Of a DNA stretch of 32,629 bases, positions 7,861 to 15,940 are shown piece by piece. Made by a program: the position numbers and the translations under genes. Source of the stretch: Candidatus Thorarchaeota archaeon (lineage in GTDB: Archaea > Asgardarchaeota > Thorarchaeia > Thorarchaeales > Thorarchaeaceae). The stretch covers positions 1-32,629 of the forward strand of contig JAUWOA010000013.1 in assembly GCA_030612365.1 (NCBI GenBank), read 5' to 3'. Below the pieces are notes generated by a model. It made no database searches and had not been told where the DNA came from. It worked only from the letters and a program-made list of their open reading frames with translations. Positions within the stretch are counted from its first letter, which is position 1. Every line of letters starts with the position of its first letter.

Positions 7861-10310
7861 TGGCAAGTTCATGGATTCTCAAGACTAGGCAGATGTCCGA
7901 GGCTGGAAAGGAGATTCTTCTGAGAGAAGCGCTTGTCAACCACATGCGGAGCAATAGAGATCGTCAGCTCTTGATGGAAATTGCAGAAGGTCCTCGACCC
8001 ATGGAGGATATCCTGTCTTTCTTTGCATCATTCTGGTTGTACCATTACCAAGGTGTTAAGCTGATAGGGTTTGATGAGGCGCAAGACCTTACTATCGAGC
8101 TTAAGGACGAAGCAACGCGCGAGGAACGTCGTCAGCTTGAGCTAGAGATTCGGCAGCTGCTCGGTGTCAAATTTCAAGCGGAGATTGATGTATCCCGACT
8201 TGTAAGTGAGTTCTTCATCAATGCCGTAGAAACGATAGGCGGCAAGAGTGCAACTGATCAAAGCACGAAGGATGTGGCACTATCCTTGGTGAAGGAATAT
8301 CTTGGAAAGATACCGACTGACTATTCGCCAAATCATGACATTGATTTCATCAACGAAGTAACTGGCTGGGGCGCAGCATGGCGGCGAGAACTCTACGCAA
8401 AGGCGTCTGGCCTGAAAGAAACCGCTCTTTCTTTGAGGGATGAATTGCTCAGGCCCAGAGATGAAGAAACTGCTGAAATCACGGTTCTAACTCGTGGTCT
8501 GAGCCAAATTTCCGGAACTGCCAAGTATGCAGAGGGACGGCCCATGCAATCCATCTCTAACTCAACTTGGAATACCATTGCTGACGCCGTGCTGAAACGA
8601 TTAGGCCAGAGTCCTGTGGAAATACAGGCGATACGAGCTGCCCACGAGTTGAAGCTTGATTTAGTCGAAGCTGTCGAAATCGATCTCGAAACGCCCACAA
8701 CGCTTGAGGAGTATGAGGCAAAGATGGGTCAAGTAGTCGCGAAGCACTTGAGTGAGATGATTAAGGCGGAGCCTGACAGCATCTACAACATGCTATCACA
8801 GTTGCTTCAGATCAACTCTAGCGATATTCAAGCAGCGCTGCGAGTGAAGGGCATCAAAGACATTTCACAGCTAGCGGATGGTTTGATGAGTGTGGCTGAG
8901 CCGTCTACTGTCAAAATCGAAAGCCCCTCAATCAACAAGGAAGAACTTGAGGCAATGGAGCGGTCGTTGAGACGACTTGAGAAACTTGAAACCACCCTCC
9001 AAAAGCAGGTTAAAGGCATGATGAAAGCAAAAGGGTGGAGAGCATCAGAGATAGATAAGATATCATTGGACCTTCTTACTAAGGATCGCAGCACTCTGAT
9101 GGGCATTGAGGTTCAAGTGCTGGAAACCCTTGAATCAAAGATGCGTGTTCCCTCTCCAGAGGACCTCAAATTACTCATCAAGCAGCGCGAGCAAGTACAT
9201 GATGGCGCTCTAAGTTCACTGGGTATGGCCTCCGTTTCTGACATAAGTCATCAACTCAGGCAAGAAGAAGTCGCGAGAGCTATCAAGCTAGACTTGGTCT
9301 GGCATTTCACCATAGGTCTGTTGACGAATCTCACACGCATAGTGGAAACCTACATGCGATCGAAGCAAGACATGCTCCGCATGAAGGCGTTACTCAAGAG
9401 CATTTATGAAGATACAGAAACCGAGCTTCAATTCCTGCGCGAGGAGATATTGATTGACCTTACAGCTATCCGCATCTACGAGCTAAAATGTGTGCATCCT
9501 GAACTCGATGCGTCAACACTAAGCGCATGGATGCATGCACGTTTGGCAAGTAGGGCATTGGATGCTGCTTCTTCGAACCTTGAATCAACGCCAAGTCCAG
9601 TATTCGAGGGTGTAGTGGAAACCCCTCTCGTCCGGGATGGCCTTACGTTTGATAATTACGCCATCGCATATGATGTAATGCATCGCTTCTTGAAACAGGA
9701 ACGGTCTGAAAAGGCGGCAAAAGAGGAGCTGGCCATTGACGCAAAACGACAACAGCAAAAGCTCGCTGAGCGCAAAAAGGCATCGCTCGATGCGCTATCC
9801 TTTGTTTACACAAAGGCCCATACCGTCTTCAGGGCAATAGTCCGGGTAGGAACCGCAGGTCTGGAGTGGACAGCAAACGACGATACAAAGCTCGCTAACC
9901 TTCTTGCATTCTATGTGCGAACAAGCCGAGGACGTTCTGTCTGCACCAATTGCGGTGCAATACCTAAAGAGGGAGCTTGCTCTGAACATGGTTCCAACCA
10001 TATGATTCAGTGCAAGGATTTGGACAGTCTTGCTGTGTTCGTGATGCGATCCATTTCTGACATAAAGAGAGGTCTGATTGGCTCCAAAGCCGAAGCCATG
10101 ACGTGGGATGAGGCCAGGGTCATTGTCCAGAGAGAAATTGGGAATCTGAAGAGGAGCGGCAAATTGACGTCCAAGACGAATTTGAATGCAATGCTCCCAG
10201 GTGAGATAAATTACATTGTGGGGCCCGCACTAGCTAAGGTGATAGGGCAGTACTTCAACAACTCGCTGCAGTACGCAGCACGACGTGCTAATTTGGCGAA
10301 ATCCTATTAA
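7860..10310 (+). CDS. Large helical protein with zinc-binding motif (816 aa), partner of the 872-aa protein
   Basis: Function is unknown. The 816-aa protein is largely helical, with charged coiled-coil-like stretches at about 360-395 (ELEAMERSLRRLEKLETT) and 615-645 (KRQQQKLAERKKAS). Near the C-terminus is a probable zinc site: C695-x2-C698-x8-C707-x2-H710-x7-C718, starting CTNCGAIPKEGACSEHG. About 95 residues follow, ending in a helical tail (LQYAARRANLAKSY). No nucleotide-binding or membrane motif is seen. The GTG start overlaps the previous stop by one base and has a very strong ribosome site, so both proteins are made together. Base composition resembles the neighbours, so recent transfer is not indicated. 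The downstream aldolase-Fae genes have their own promoter and are probably not in this operon. Confidence 0.85.
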   Translation: MASSWILKTRQMSEAGKEILLREALVNHMRSNRDRQLLMEIAEGPRPMEDILSFFASFWLYHYQGVKLIGFDEAQDLTIELKDEATREERRQLELEIRQLLGVKFQAEIDVSRLVSEFFINAVETIGGKSATDQSTKDVALSLVKEYLGKIPTDYSPNHDIDFINEVTGWGAAWRRELYAKASGLKETALSLRDELLRPRDEETAEITVLTRGLSQISGTAKYAEGRPMQSISNSTWNTIADAVLKRLGQSPVEIQAIRAAHELKLDLVEAVEIDLETPTTLEEYEAKMGQVVAKHLSEMIKAEPDSIYNMLSQLLQINSSDIQAALRVKGIKDISQLADGLMSVAEPSTVKIESPSINKEELEAMERSLRRLEKLETTLQKQVKGMMKAKGWRASEIDKISLDLLTKDRSTLMGIEVQVLETLESKMRVPSPEDLKLLIKQREQVHDGALSSLGMASVSDISHQLRQEEVARAIKLDLVWHFTIGLLTNLTRIVETYMRSKQDMLRMKALLKSIYEDTETELQFLREEILIDLTAIRIYELKCVHPELDASTLSAWMHARLASRALDAASSNLESTPSPVFEGVVETPLVRDGLTFDNYAIAYDVMHRFLKQERSEKAAKEELAIDAKRQQQKLAERKKASLDALSFVYTKAHTVFRAIVRVGTAGLEWTANDDTKLANLLAFYVRTSRGRSVCTNCGAIPKEGACSEHGSNHMIQCKDLDSLAVFVMRSISDIKRGLIGSKAEAMTWDEARVIVQREIGNLKRSGKLTSKTNLNAMLPGEINYIVGPALAKVIGQYFNNSLQYAARRANLAKSY

Positions 10311-10331
10311 TCTGAAACTCTCAAGCGGAAC

Positions 10332-10340
10332 CTTTTATAC
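10332..10340 (+). promoter_or_regulatory. TATA box of the aldolase-Fae operon
   Basis: CTTTTATAC is a good archaeal TATA-like box, 38-46 bases upstream of ATG 10378. It predicts initiation near 10362. It therefore excludes the in-frame extension that reads back to 10285 through the end of the previous gene. Confidence 0.6.
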
Positions 10341-10377
10341 GACCGCACAGCCCGCGAAGCCTGTCAGGTGGTTCTTG

Positions 10378-11775
10378 ATGGCTAAATACGAACCCAAGGG
10401 TGTTATGCCCGCCTTGGTGACTCCTTTCACAAAGGATGGCGACATAATAGAAGAAGGATTCAAGGACATAATCGATTACACGATTGAGAAGGGTGCGACC
10501 GGTCTTGTGCCTGCTGGGACGACTGGAGAATTCGTCTATATGCGGACCGAGGAGCGGAAGAAACTCTTCAAAATGTGTGTAGAATTCGCGGATGGTCGCG
10601 TGCCCGTGGTGGCTGGGACTGGAGAAACTAGCACAGAAGCAACAGTCAAGATGACCAAGTATGCCGCAGACATAGGATGCGACGCGGCCCTAGTCATATC
10701 ACCATTCTATCTTCGCCCGACAGATAAGGGATACTACGAGCACTATGCAGCCGTAGCGGGAAAGGGCGGGCTGCCAATCATCATGTATAACATTCCACAA
10801 TGTACGCTCGGGGTTCTACAATCGAATATCGTAGAGGACTTGGCCGAGCTTGACAATATCGTTGGGATCAAGGATAGTAGTGGCCATATAGGCCATACTC
10901 TTGAACTGATCCAGAAGCTAGATGGCAAGATGCCGGTGCTTATTGGCCATGATGAGTGCTTCCTTTCTGCGGTTGCGGCAGGATCGAGTGCGGCAATCTT
11001 GGCATCCGCAAACGTGATGCCTCACATATGGCTCGACATCATGGACAAGGTGCAAAAGGGCGACATGAAGAATGCAGCGAAGCTTCAGCTCTCAGCACAG
11101 ACCTTTGCACGAATAGTTACTAGAAAGGGAGGTGCACCTCCCGTGAAAGCGGCACTTAGAATGATGGGGATAAACGCAGGCTATTCCAGAATGCCCCTGA
11201 ATTCAGGCGGCACTCTGACTCATGAGCTAAGGGCCGAGATTCAAATAGAACTGGAGAATCTTGGATTGATAGAAACCCTGACTCATCCCAAGGCTACAAA
11301 GGACATCGACATACAAAGAGCTCTTGGGAAGTTCGGAGTTGGACCGGACTACCTTCAGGACGCGGAAATCGGAAAGGGTTCTGAAGATACCGTGTCAGTG
11401 GCCATTATGACCGGGCCAAAAAATGGCGCTCTGGGTTCAGCATTCGTTAAGCTGCTGATGAATCCAAAAGTGGGTCACGAAGCTCTAACGGTGATCTTGG
11501 AACCTAATCTTCCTGTAAGACCGACAAGCATCATGGTGCCTATCAAGAAAATCAAGTCAATGCGTCAGGCTACCCTCTTCTACGGACCTGTACAGTCAGG
11601 AGCCGCAAGAGCTGTGGCAGCATTTCTCAAGAGCGGCAAGGTGCCGGATCAAGTCATCGTTGACAATGTGGTGATTATGGCCCTGGACATTGACCTGAAT
11701 TCCAGAAACCGAAGGCAAGTAACAGCGGCGACTGAGAGAGTCGTGTCAGCTGCTCTGGGACAGATATGGAAGTGA
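10378..11775 (+). CDS. DapA/NAL-family aldolase fused to degenerate Fae domain (fusion 1)
   Basis: This 465-aa protein has two domains. Residues 1-300 are a class I aldolase/lyase barrel of the DHDPS/N-acetylneuraminate lyase family: GTTGE (47-51), SPFYLRP (108-114), YNIP (137-140) and GIKDSSG (163-169), with K165 as Schiff-base lysine and Y137 as catalytic tyrosine. Residues about 325-462 match the formaldehyde-activating enzyme Fae, which joins formaldehyde to tetrahydromethanopterin: IMTGP, ILEPNLPVRPTS (373-384) and FYGPVQSGAARAVA (401-414). The proposed catalytic His of Fae (in the xVAHxD motif) is Ser (S340) and the following Asp is Ala, so this Fae half may not be catalytic. The DHDPS substrate arginine after YNIP is absent, so this is unlikely to be a true DapA. 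It is the first gene of a two-gene operon. Confidence 0.9.
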   Translation: MAKYEPKGVMPALVTPFTKDGDIIEEGFKDIIDYTIEKGATGLVPAGTTGEFVYMRTEERKKLFKMCVEFADGRVPVVAGTGETSTEATVKMTKYAADIGCDAALVISPFYLRPTDKGYYEHYAAVAGKGGLPIIMYNIPQCTLGVLQSNIVEDLAELDNIVGIKDSSGHIGHTLELIQKLDGKMPVLIGHDECFLSAVAAGSSAAILASANVMPHIWLDIMDKVQKGDMKNAAKLQLSAQTFARIVTRKGGAPPVKAALRMMGINAGYSRMPLNSGGTLTHELRAEIQIELENLGLIETLTHPKATKDIDIQRALGKFGVGPDYLQDAEIGKGSEDTVSVAIMTGPKNGALGSAFVKLLMNPKVGHEALTVILEPNLPVRPTSIMVPIKKIKSMRQATLFYGPVQSGAARAVAAFLKSGKVPDQVIVDNVVIMALDIDLNSRNRRQVTAATERVVSAALGQIWK

Positions 11776-11777
11776 TC
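11768..11777 (+). promoter_or_regulatory. Shine-Dalgarno coupling the two aldolase-Fae genes
   Basis: GGAAGTGATC differs by one base from the full complement of the 16S tail (GGAGGTGATC). It spans the stop codon of fusion 1 and lies four bases before ATG 11782, so translation of the two fusions is probably coupled. Confidence 0.6.
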
Positions 11778-11781
11778 AGAA

Positions 11782-13254
11782 ATGACAGATGACTTCACAT
11801 TCAAGGGCGTATACCCCGCTTTAGTAACACCATTCAGCAAAGATGGCGTCAACGAGGAGCAATACCGTGGATTGATTGATCATGTGATCAAGAGTGGTGC
11901 GACGGGAATTGTTCCTTGCGGAACAACAGGCGAGTTCACTAGCATGAGCTTCAATGAGAAGGTCGATGCATTCAGGATTGCTTGTGACGCAGCAAAAGAC
12001 AGGGTTCCTGTAATGGCTGGCACGGGAGCTGCATCAACAAGGGAGGCAATTCAGCTCACAAGGAGAGCCGCTGAATTCGGTGCCTCCGCCGCGCTAGTGG
12101 TCACCCCGTATTTCCTCAAGCCCAGCACGAAGGAAATTTATGAGCATTATGAACGGATTGCCAATGCAAGCGATATTCCGATATTCCTTTACAATATCCC
12201 CCAAGTGACGGGAGTCAACATCGATTGGTGGCTTGTAGATGGTCTCCGAGAGATAGATGGAATCATCGGAATGAATGACTCGAGTGCGAACCTGCTCAAT
12301 CTCACGACGATTCTCGTTCGCAGACCGGAGAGCTTCCAGGTGGTCATCGGACACGATGAGGTTGCTCTTCCAGCCTTTGCTACCGGTTGTGATGGTGCGA
12401 TACTCCTGAGTGCCAATATCTTTCCAGACCGCTACATACGAATGCAAGCTGCGCTCGCCAGTGGTGACCTCAAGGAAGGCTTAATCATTCAACGAAGCGT
12501 GCAGAAAACAATCCGGCTGATGGTCAACAAGGGCGGAGGGCTTGCTGTAAAGGCCGCCTTGAATATGATGGGGGTTCCAGTGGGAACCGCTCGAGCTCCA
12601 TTGAATGAAGGTGACGCTCTAAGGTACGAGGACATAGACGAGCTTAGGACATGTTTGGAAGACCTCCAGCTCATTAAGCGAGGACCAGTCACGTTCAAAA
12701 TGGGTGATAAGACTTTGATTGCTGAGTCCTATCCTAAAATAAATGGAGTTCCGGAAGTCATCGACGACTTGACATTGCTCCATGGAGAGGCGCTTGCCGG
12801 AGAAGGGTTGGAGGTTGCTCACGTCGATCTTGTTATGGGTCTTCGAGACGGACCACTTAAGGAAGCATTAGCAGCCGCTGGGATAATGACGGAGGGCTTC
12901 CACGCTTCCAATATCATCAAGGATCTCGAACCCACAACCGTCTTCGTTTCAACAGTTACAATCGTCGATGAAAAGCATAACGCGCTGGTATACGAAGTAG
13001 CTCAGAAGGCCGTGGCTGATGCTGTGACACGCACCATAACTGACATGATAATTCCTGAGGAGCTCGTTCCTGACTTGGTGATAGCCGCCAATGTATTCGT
13101 GCATCCTAGTGCCAATAATCCAAAACGTGTGCACATCAACAACTTCCGCGCTGTTCGACACGCTATTCGTCGGGCGATAGAACGACGGCAAGGCGTGGAT
13201 GAGATTATAGCAAGGAAAGATTCAGCTCGACACCCCTTCGCGTATAATCCCTAG
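11782..13254 (+). CDS. DapA/NAL-family aldolase (Lys lost) fused to Fae domain (fusion 2)
   Basis: This 490-aa paralogue of the preceding gene has the same architecture. The aldolase barrel (1-300) keeps GTTGE (48-51) and YNIP (137-140). The Schiff-base lysine position reads GMNDSS (163-168), that is N165 where family members have Lys, so classical class I aldolase chemistry should be lost. The C-terminal part (about 330-468) is a Fae domain with GEALAGEGLEVAHVDLVMG (335-353), including the conserved H347 and D349, plus VYEVAQKAVADAV and IAANVFVHPSA. The PNLPxKP loop of Fae is changed to KDLEPTT. A helical tail (470-490) ends the protein. It starts six bases after fusion 1. I infer that the two proteins complement each other: aldolase chemistry from fusion 1, C1 transfer to a pterin from fusion 2. 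Confidence 0.9.
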   Translation: MTDDFTFKGVYPALVTPFSKDGVNEEQYRGLIDHVIKSGATGIVPCGTTGEFTSMSFNEKVDAFRIACDAAKDRVPVMAGTGAASTREAIQLTRRAAEFGASAALVVTPYFLKPSTKEIYEHYERIANASDIPIFLYNIPQVTGVNIDWWLVDGLREIDGIIGMNDSSANLLNLTTILVRRPESFQVVIGHDEVALPAFATGCDGAILLSANIFPDRYIRMQAALASGDLKEGLIIQRSVQKTIRLMVNKGGGLAVKAALNMMGVPVGTARAPLNEGDALRYEDIDELRTCLEDLQLIKRGPVTFKMGDKTLIAESYPKINGVPEVIDDLTLLHGEALAGEGLEVAHVDLVMGLRDGPLKEALAAAGIMTEGFHASNIIKDLEPTTVFVSTVTIVDEKHNALVYEVAQKAVADAVTRTITDMIIPEELVPDLVIAANVFVHPSANNPKRVHINNFRAVRHAIRRAIERRQGVDEIIARKDSARHPFAYNP

Positions 13255-13553
13255 GAATGTCCAACGAGTACCCGCCGCTAAGGGTCTATTATGCGATATA
13301 TGCTAGTCGAGAAAGGCGTTGGCCATTTGTTAAGGTGGGAACATCATCAATGTTCTCTGTTACAGCACATTCTTTCGGTCCTAGAGGCTATGACTGAGCG
13401 CACAAGGTAGATGGCTTCTAAGACCATTCCGTTAGCCCCTCATGGCTACGATTGAGACGATTTGCGTATATATGCCACCGTGCGAAACATTGTACAAGCT
13501 TCGCACCGTTACAAGCTGGCCGCGCCACCCAGCATCCGTTGGAGCTGAGAACC
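13255..13553. other. Intergenic stretch of 299 bases without recognised gene
   Basis: Both strands were read for tRNA-like folds, short genes and repeats; none was convincing. It contains two AT-rich elements, one near 13292 (GCGATATATGC) and one near 13464-13474 (GCGTATATATG). The second could be the TATA box for the 63-aa gene, leaving a leader of roughly 60 bases. Confidence 0.4.
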
Positions 13554-13745
13554 ATGGCTGAAACCTACACAATACGCATTCGGGATCTCCCCACACGCAA
13601 GTTGCGGAAATCAGTGCGTAAATTCCTCTCAGGGGAATTCAAGGTGTCAGTTGAAGACATATTTGGACAGACATATCCAGTCGTCATTCGAAAACAGCGC
13701 AGAGCCCTGTGGGGTGACGACTTGCACATCGCTATAGGGGTATAG
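13554..13745 (+). CDS. Small basic hypothetical protein (63 aa)
   Basis: This encodes 63 residues rich in Arg and Lys (ETYTIRIRDLPTRKLRKSVR, then VVIRKQRRALWGDD). The open frame extends upstream to 13452, but ATG 13554 is preceded by GGAG nine bases away and gives a more protein-like N-terminus. The pattern of a beta strand, a basic helix and further strands could suit a nucleic-acid or ribosome-associated protein, but no family is recognised. It stands alone between the aldolase-Fae operon and the M20 deacylase. Confidence rests on the ribosome site and composition. Confidence 0.5.
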   Translation: MAETYTIRIRDLPTRKLRKSVRKFLSGEFKVSVEDIFGQTYPVVIRKQRRALWGDDLHIAIGV

Positions 13746-13845
13746 GGGAAAAAGAGTGCGGCTCAAACCGTCCCGTCTTTAACTAACCTGGAAAGGTTTC
13801 AGCCATACCACATTTTTCGTTTGGTACAGGTCACGCATTCGGGAA

Positions 13846-13855
13846 TGTTATTATC
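13846..13855 (+). promoter_or_regulatory. TATA-like box for the M20 deacylase gene
   Basis: TGTTATTATC is centred about 26 bases upstream of the TTG at 13876. This would give a leaderless or very short-leader mRNA. Confidence 0.35.
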
Positions 13856-13875
13856 GGGGTCAGGGATGATGCTGC

Positions 13876-15024
13876 TTGGGTGTCGATTTGATTAAGACCA
13901 ATCAATCACGGATGCTTTCACTTCTCAAAAACCTCATAGCCACGAATTCTGAGAGCCCCCCGGGCAGAGAAGCTGAAGTCGCCAAGGTTCTTCGAGACCA
14001 TATGGAGTCACATGGTATTGCTTGCGAGTCCGTTGGTCCAAGTGATCGACCGAACTTGATATTCTCTACAGCGGATGAGAAATCGGGTTCACTGGTCTTA
14101 CATGGTCATATGGATACTGTTCCAGCTGGTCCTCCAGATGCCTGGGCTTACGATCCATTCGGTGCGGAGATTGTGGATGGGCGTATGTACGGGCGGGGCG
14201 CATGCGATATGAAAGGACCAGTTACAGCCCTGACAGAAACCCTGATTCTTTACAGCGAGGAGAAGCACGATTCTCCCCTTCTCATGCTTGCCACATCTGA
14301 CGAAGAGAGTGGCTGCTCAGGTGCTGAAGAGGTTGCTAAGAGCGGGAAGCTAGCGGGTGTGAAGTTTGGCGTCTGTGCTGAACCCACAAGTCTCGCTGTT
14401 CTAGTCGGTGAGAAAGGTATGTTCTGGTCCAAGGTGAATGCCGGCGGCAAAGCAGCTCATGGGTCTAGGCCACACGAAGGGAGAAATGCGATTCAATTAT
14501 GCACGAGAGCATTGGATGTTCTTGCAAGCCAATCGTACACTTTTGAGCCAGATGCACTGATGGGCAACCCAACAATTAACGTGGGCATCATCAAGGGGGG
14601 CGTGAAGATCAATATCGTCCCTGACCATTGTGAAGCGCACTTGGATATGAGACTATGCAAGGGGCAGACCATGGAGTCCGTGCTTGCGGAGATGAATGCC
14701 CGCCTTGTGAAAGCAGGACTATCTGAATGCATCGAAATCGAGTACATACACGGCAAGCCTGCCGTTTCAACTCCCCGTGATGCTGAGATAGTCAGAGTTA
14801 GTCTCGACGCAGTTGAGCGGATTACAGGAAAGCGGCCAGTGCCCACGGCGGCAACTTTCGGAACGGACTGCTCAGTACTTCAGCCAAAGATAGGAATCAT
14901 CAATGTGATATGTGGACCCGGCTCCATCGAGCAGGCACACCAACCTGACGAATACATACACATTGATGAGATGTTTACAGCTGTTGATGTCTACCTTCAA
15001 ATCGCTCGACACTTCGGTGCGTGA
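13876..15024 (+). CDS. M20-family zinc deacylase (ArgE/DapE/CPG2-like)
   Basis: M20 enzymes hydrolyse N-acyl amino acids or small peptides with a di-zinc centre. This 382-aa protein has the expected length and residues: LHGHMDTVP (H78 ligand, D80), GRGACDMKG (D111 bridging), SDEESG (E143 general base, E144 ligand), CAEPTS (E169) and EQAHQPDEY (H355). The lid (dimerisation) domain lies at about 180-290 (GKAAHGSRPHEGRNA). Candidates include acetylornithine deacetylase, succinyl-diaminopimelate desuccinylase and carboxypeptidase; sequence alone does not decide, and no lysine or arginine pathway genes flank it. The start is TTG 13876; TTG 13888 and ATG 13912 are alternatives, none affecting a motif. 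It faces larB convergently. Confidence 0.92.
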   Translation: MGVDLIKTNQSRMLSLLKNLIATNSESPPGREAEVAKVLRDHMESHGIACESVGPSDRPNLIFSTADEKSGSLVLHGHMDTVPAGPPDAWAYDPFGAEIVDGRMYGRGACDMKGPVTALTETLILYSEEKHDSPLLMLATSDEESGCSGAEEVAKSGKLAGVKFGVCAEPTSLAVLVGEKGMFWSKVNAGGKAAHGSRPHEGRNAIQLCTRALDVLASQSYTFEPDALMGNPTINVGIIKGGVKINIVPDHCEAHLDMRLCKGQTMESVLAEMNARLVKAGLSECIEIEYIHGKPAVSTPRDAEIVRVSLDAVERITGKRPVPTAATFGTDCSVLQPKIGIINVICGPGSIEQAHQPDEYIHIDEMFTAVDVYLQIARHFGA

Positions 15025-15044
15025 TGCGCGCGACTCCGTCTACA

Positions 15045-15827
15045 TCAGTCGGGTTTGGCTCTCCTTCTGGCAATGAGAGCGGCTATTGCTCCTGCGCCCA
15101 GACCGTTGCCGATGTTCACCACCGCAAGACCGGGTGCACATGATTGGAGCATTGAAGATAGAGCAGAAATTCCTTTGCCACCATAGCCGTAGCCAGTTGG
15201 CATTGGCACTCCTATCACGGGAATATCAACTAACGAAGCTATTACAGTTGGCAGTGCCCCCTCCATTCCTGCTAGGACAACTACCACATCTACATCCTTT
15301 TCGATTATTTGTTTCAAGGGATCAATGAGTCGGTGGATTCCTGCCACTCCTACGTCAAAGAACGATAGTGTTTCAACTCCCACGACCTTGGCAATGGCTT
15401 CCACTTCACGTGCATACGGAATGTCTGAGGTACCAGCGGTAATCACGGCTATTCTCCCCCGAGTTTCGGGTGGTTTCCAATTTTGAGCATGAACAAACAC
15501 GGTGAGATGATTTCTACTACCACTCACATTGATGACATAATCATCGATTGCACTCTCAAGGGCATCTACTTTCTTCCAATCTGCCCTTGTAAGTAGTGCG
15601 AATCCATTAGCGTCCAGCATGTTTCTCGTTATCTTGATGATTTCGTCGCTCTGTTTTGTTTCTGCCATGATTACCTCAGGTATGCCAGTCCGGTCTTGTC
15701 TACCATGGTCAAGGATAGCAAGATCCTCCACATGACTTAGCGTGAGAATCTGGAGCTTCTTCTCGGCCTCTTCAATCGTCAGCTTTCCGCTGGTTAGCGC
15801 CTTTAGTATACCTCTAGTAGTGTGCAT
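15045..15827 (-). CDS. larB: LarB, nicotinate-adenine dinucleotide carboxylase for nickel-pincer cofactor
   Basis: LarB carboxylates and hydrolyses NaAD in the first step of nickel-pincer nucleotide synthesis. The 260-aa protein shows the family layout. The N-terminal region carries TTRGILKALTSGKLTIEEAE and HGRQDRTGIPEVIMAETKQ (41-59). From about 122 on it is a PurE-like (AIR carboxylase) fold: AVITAGTSDIPYAREV (127-142), VVVVLAGMEGALPTVIASL (181-199) and GYGYGGKGISAL. C230 in SCAPGLAVVNIGNGLGAG corresponds to the conserved cysteine near the LarB active site. The ATG at 15827 has GAGG about eight bases upstream. larC and larE are not in this window, so the pathway is completed elsewhere or the gene serves another role. 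Confidence 0.92.
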   Translation of the reverse strand: MHTTRGILKALTSGKLTIEEAEKKLQILTLSHVEDLAILDHGRQDRTGIPEVIMAETKQSDEIIKITRNMLDANGFALLTRADWKKVDALESAIDDYVINVSGSRNHLTVFVHAQNWKPPETRGRIAVITAGTSDIPYAREVEAIAKVVGVETLSFFDVGVAGIHRLIDPLKQIIEKDVDVVVVLAGMEGALPTVIASLVDIPVIGVPMPTGYGYGGKGISALSSMLQSCAPGLAVVNIGNGLGAGAIAALIARRRAKPD

Positions 15828-15872
15828 AATGGATTCCTCACGCGTTTCTGATTTCAGGATTAGTCAGGAGAA

Positions 15873-15881
15873 AGTTTAAAG
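15873..15881. promoter_or_regulatory. AT-rich element between larB and the 175-aa gene
   Basis: AGTTTAAAG is the only TATA-like sequence in the gap between two divergent genes. It could serve larB (leader about 23 bases) and the plus-strand gene at 15941 (leader about 38 bases); both have ribosome sites. Confidence 0.35.
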
Positions 15882-15940
15882 TTGTGGTTTCTCATGGATT
15901 CTTCTGTAGTGGTCCAAGACAACCACAGGGGCAGTTGCCT

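Noticed and set aside
10378-13254. Annotation of both genes simply as dihydrodipicolinate synthase
   Set aside because: Both are about 170 residues too long, both lack the arginine after YNIP that binds the DHDPS substrate, and the second lacks the Schiff-base lysine.
13255-13553. Possible tRNA or small RNA in the gap
   Set aside because: No cloverleaf, TTC-type loop or strong stem was found on either strand by eye.
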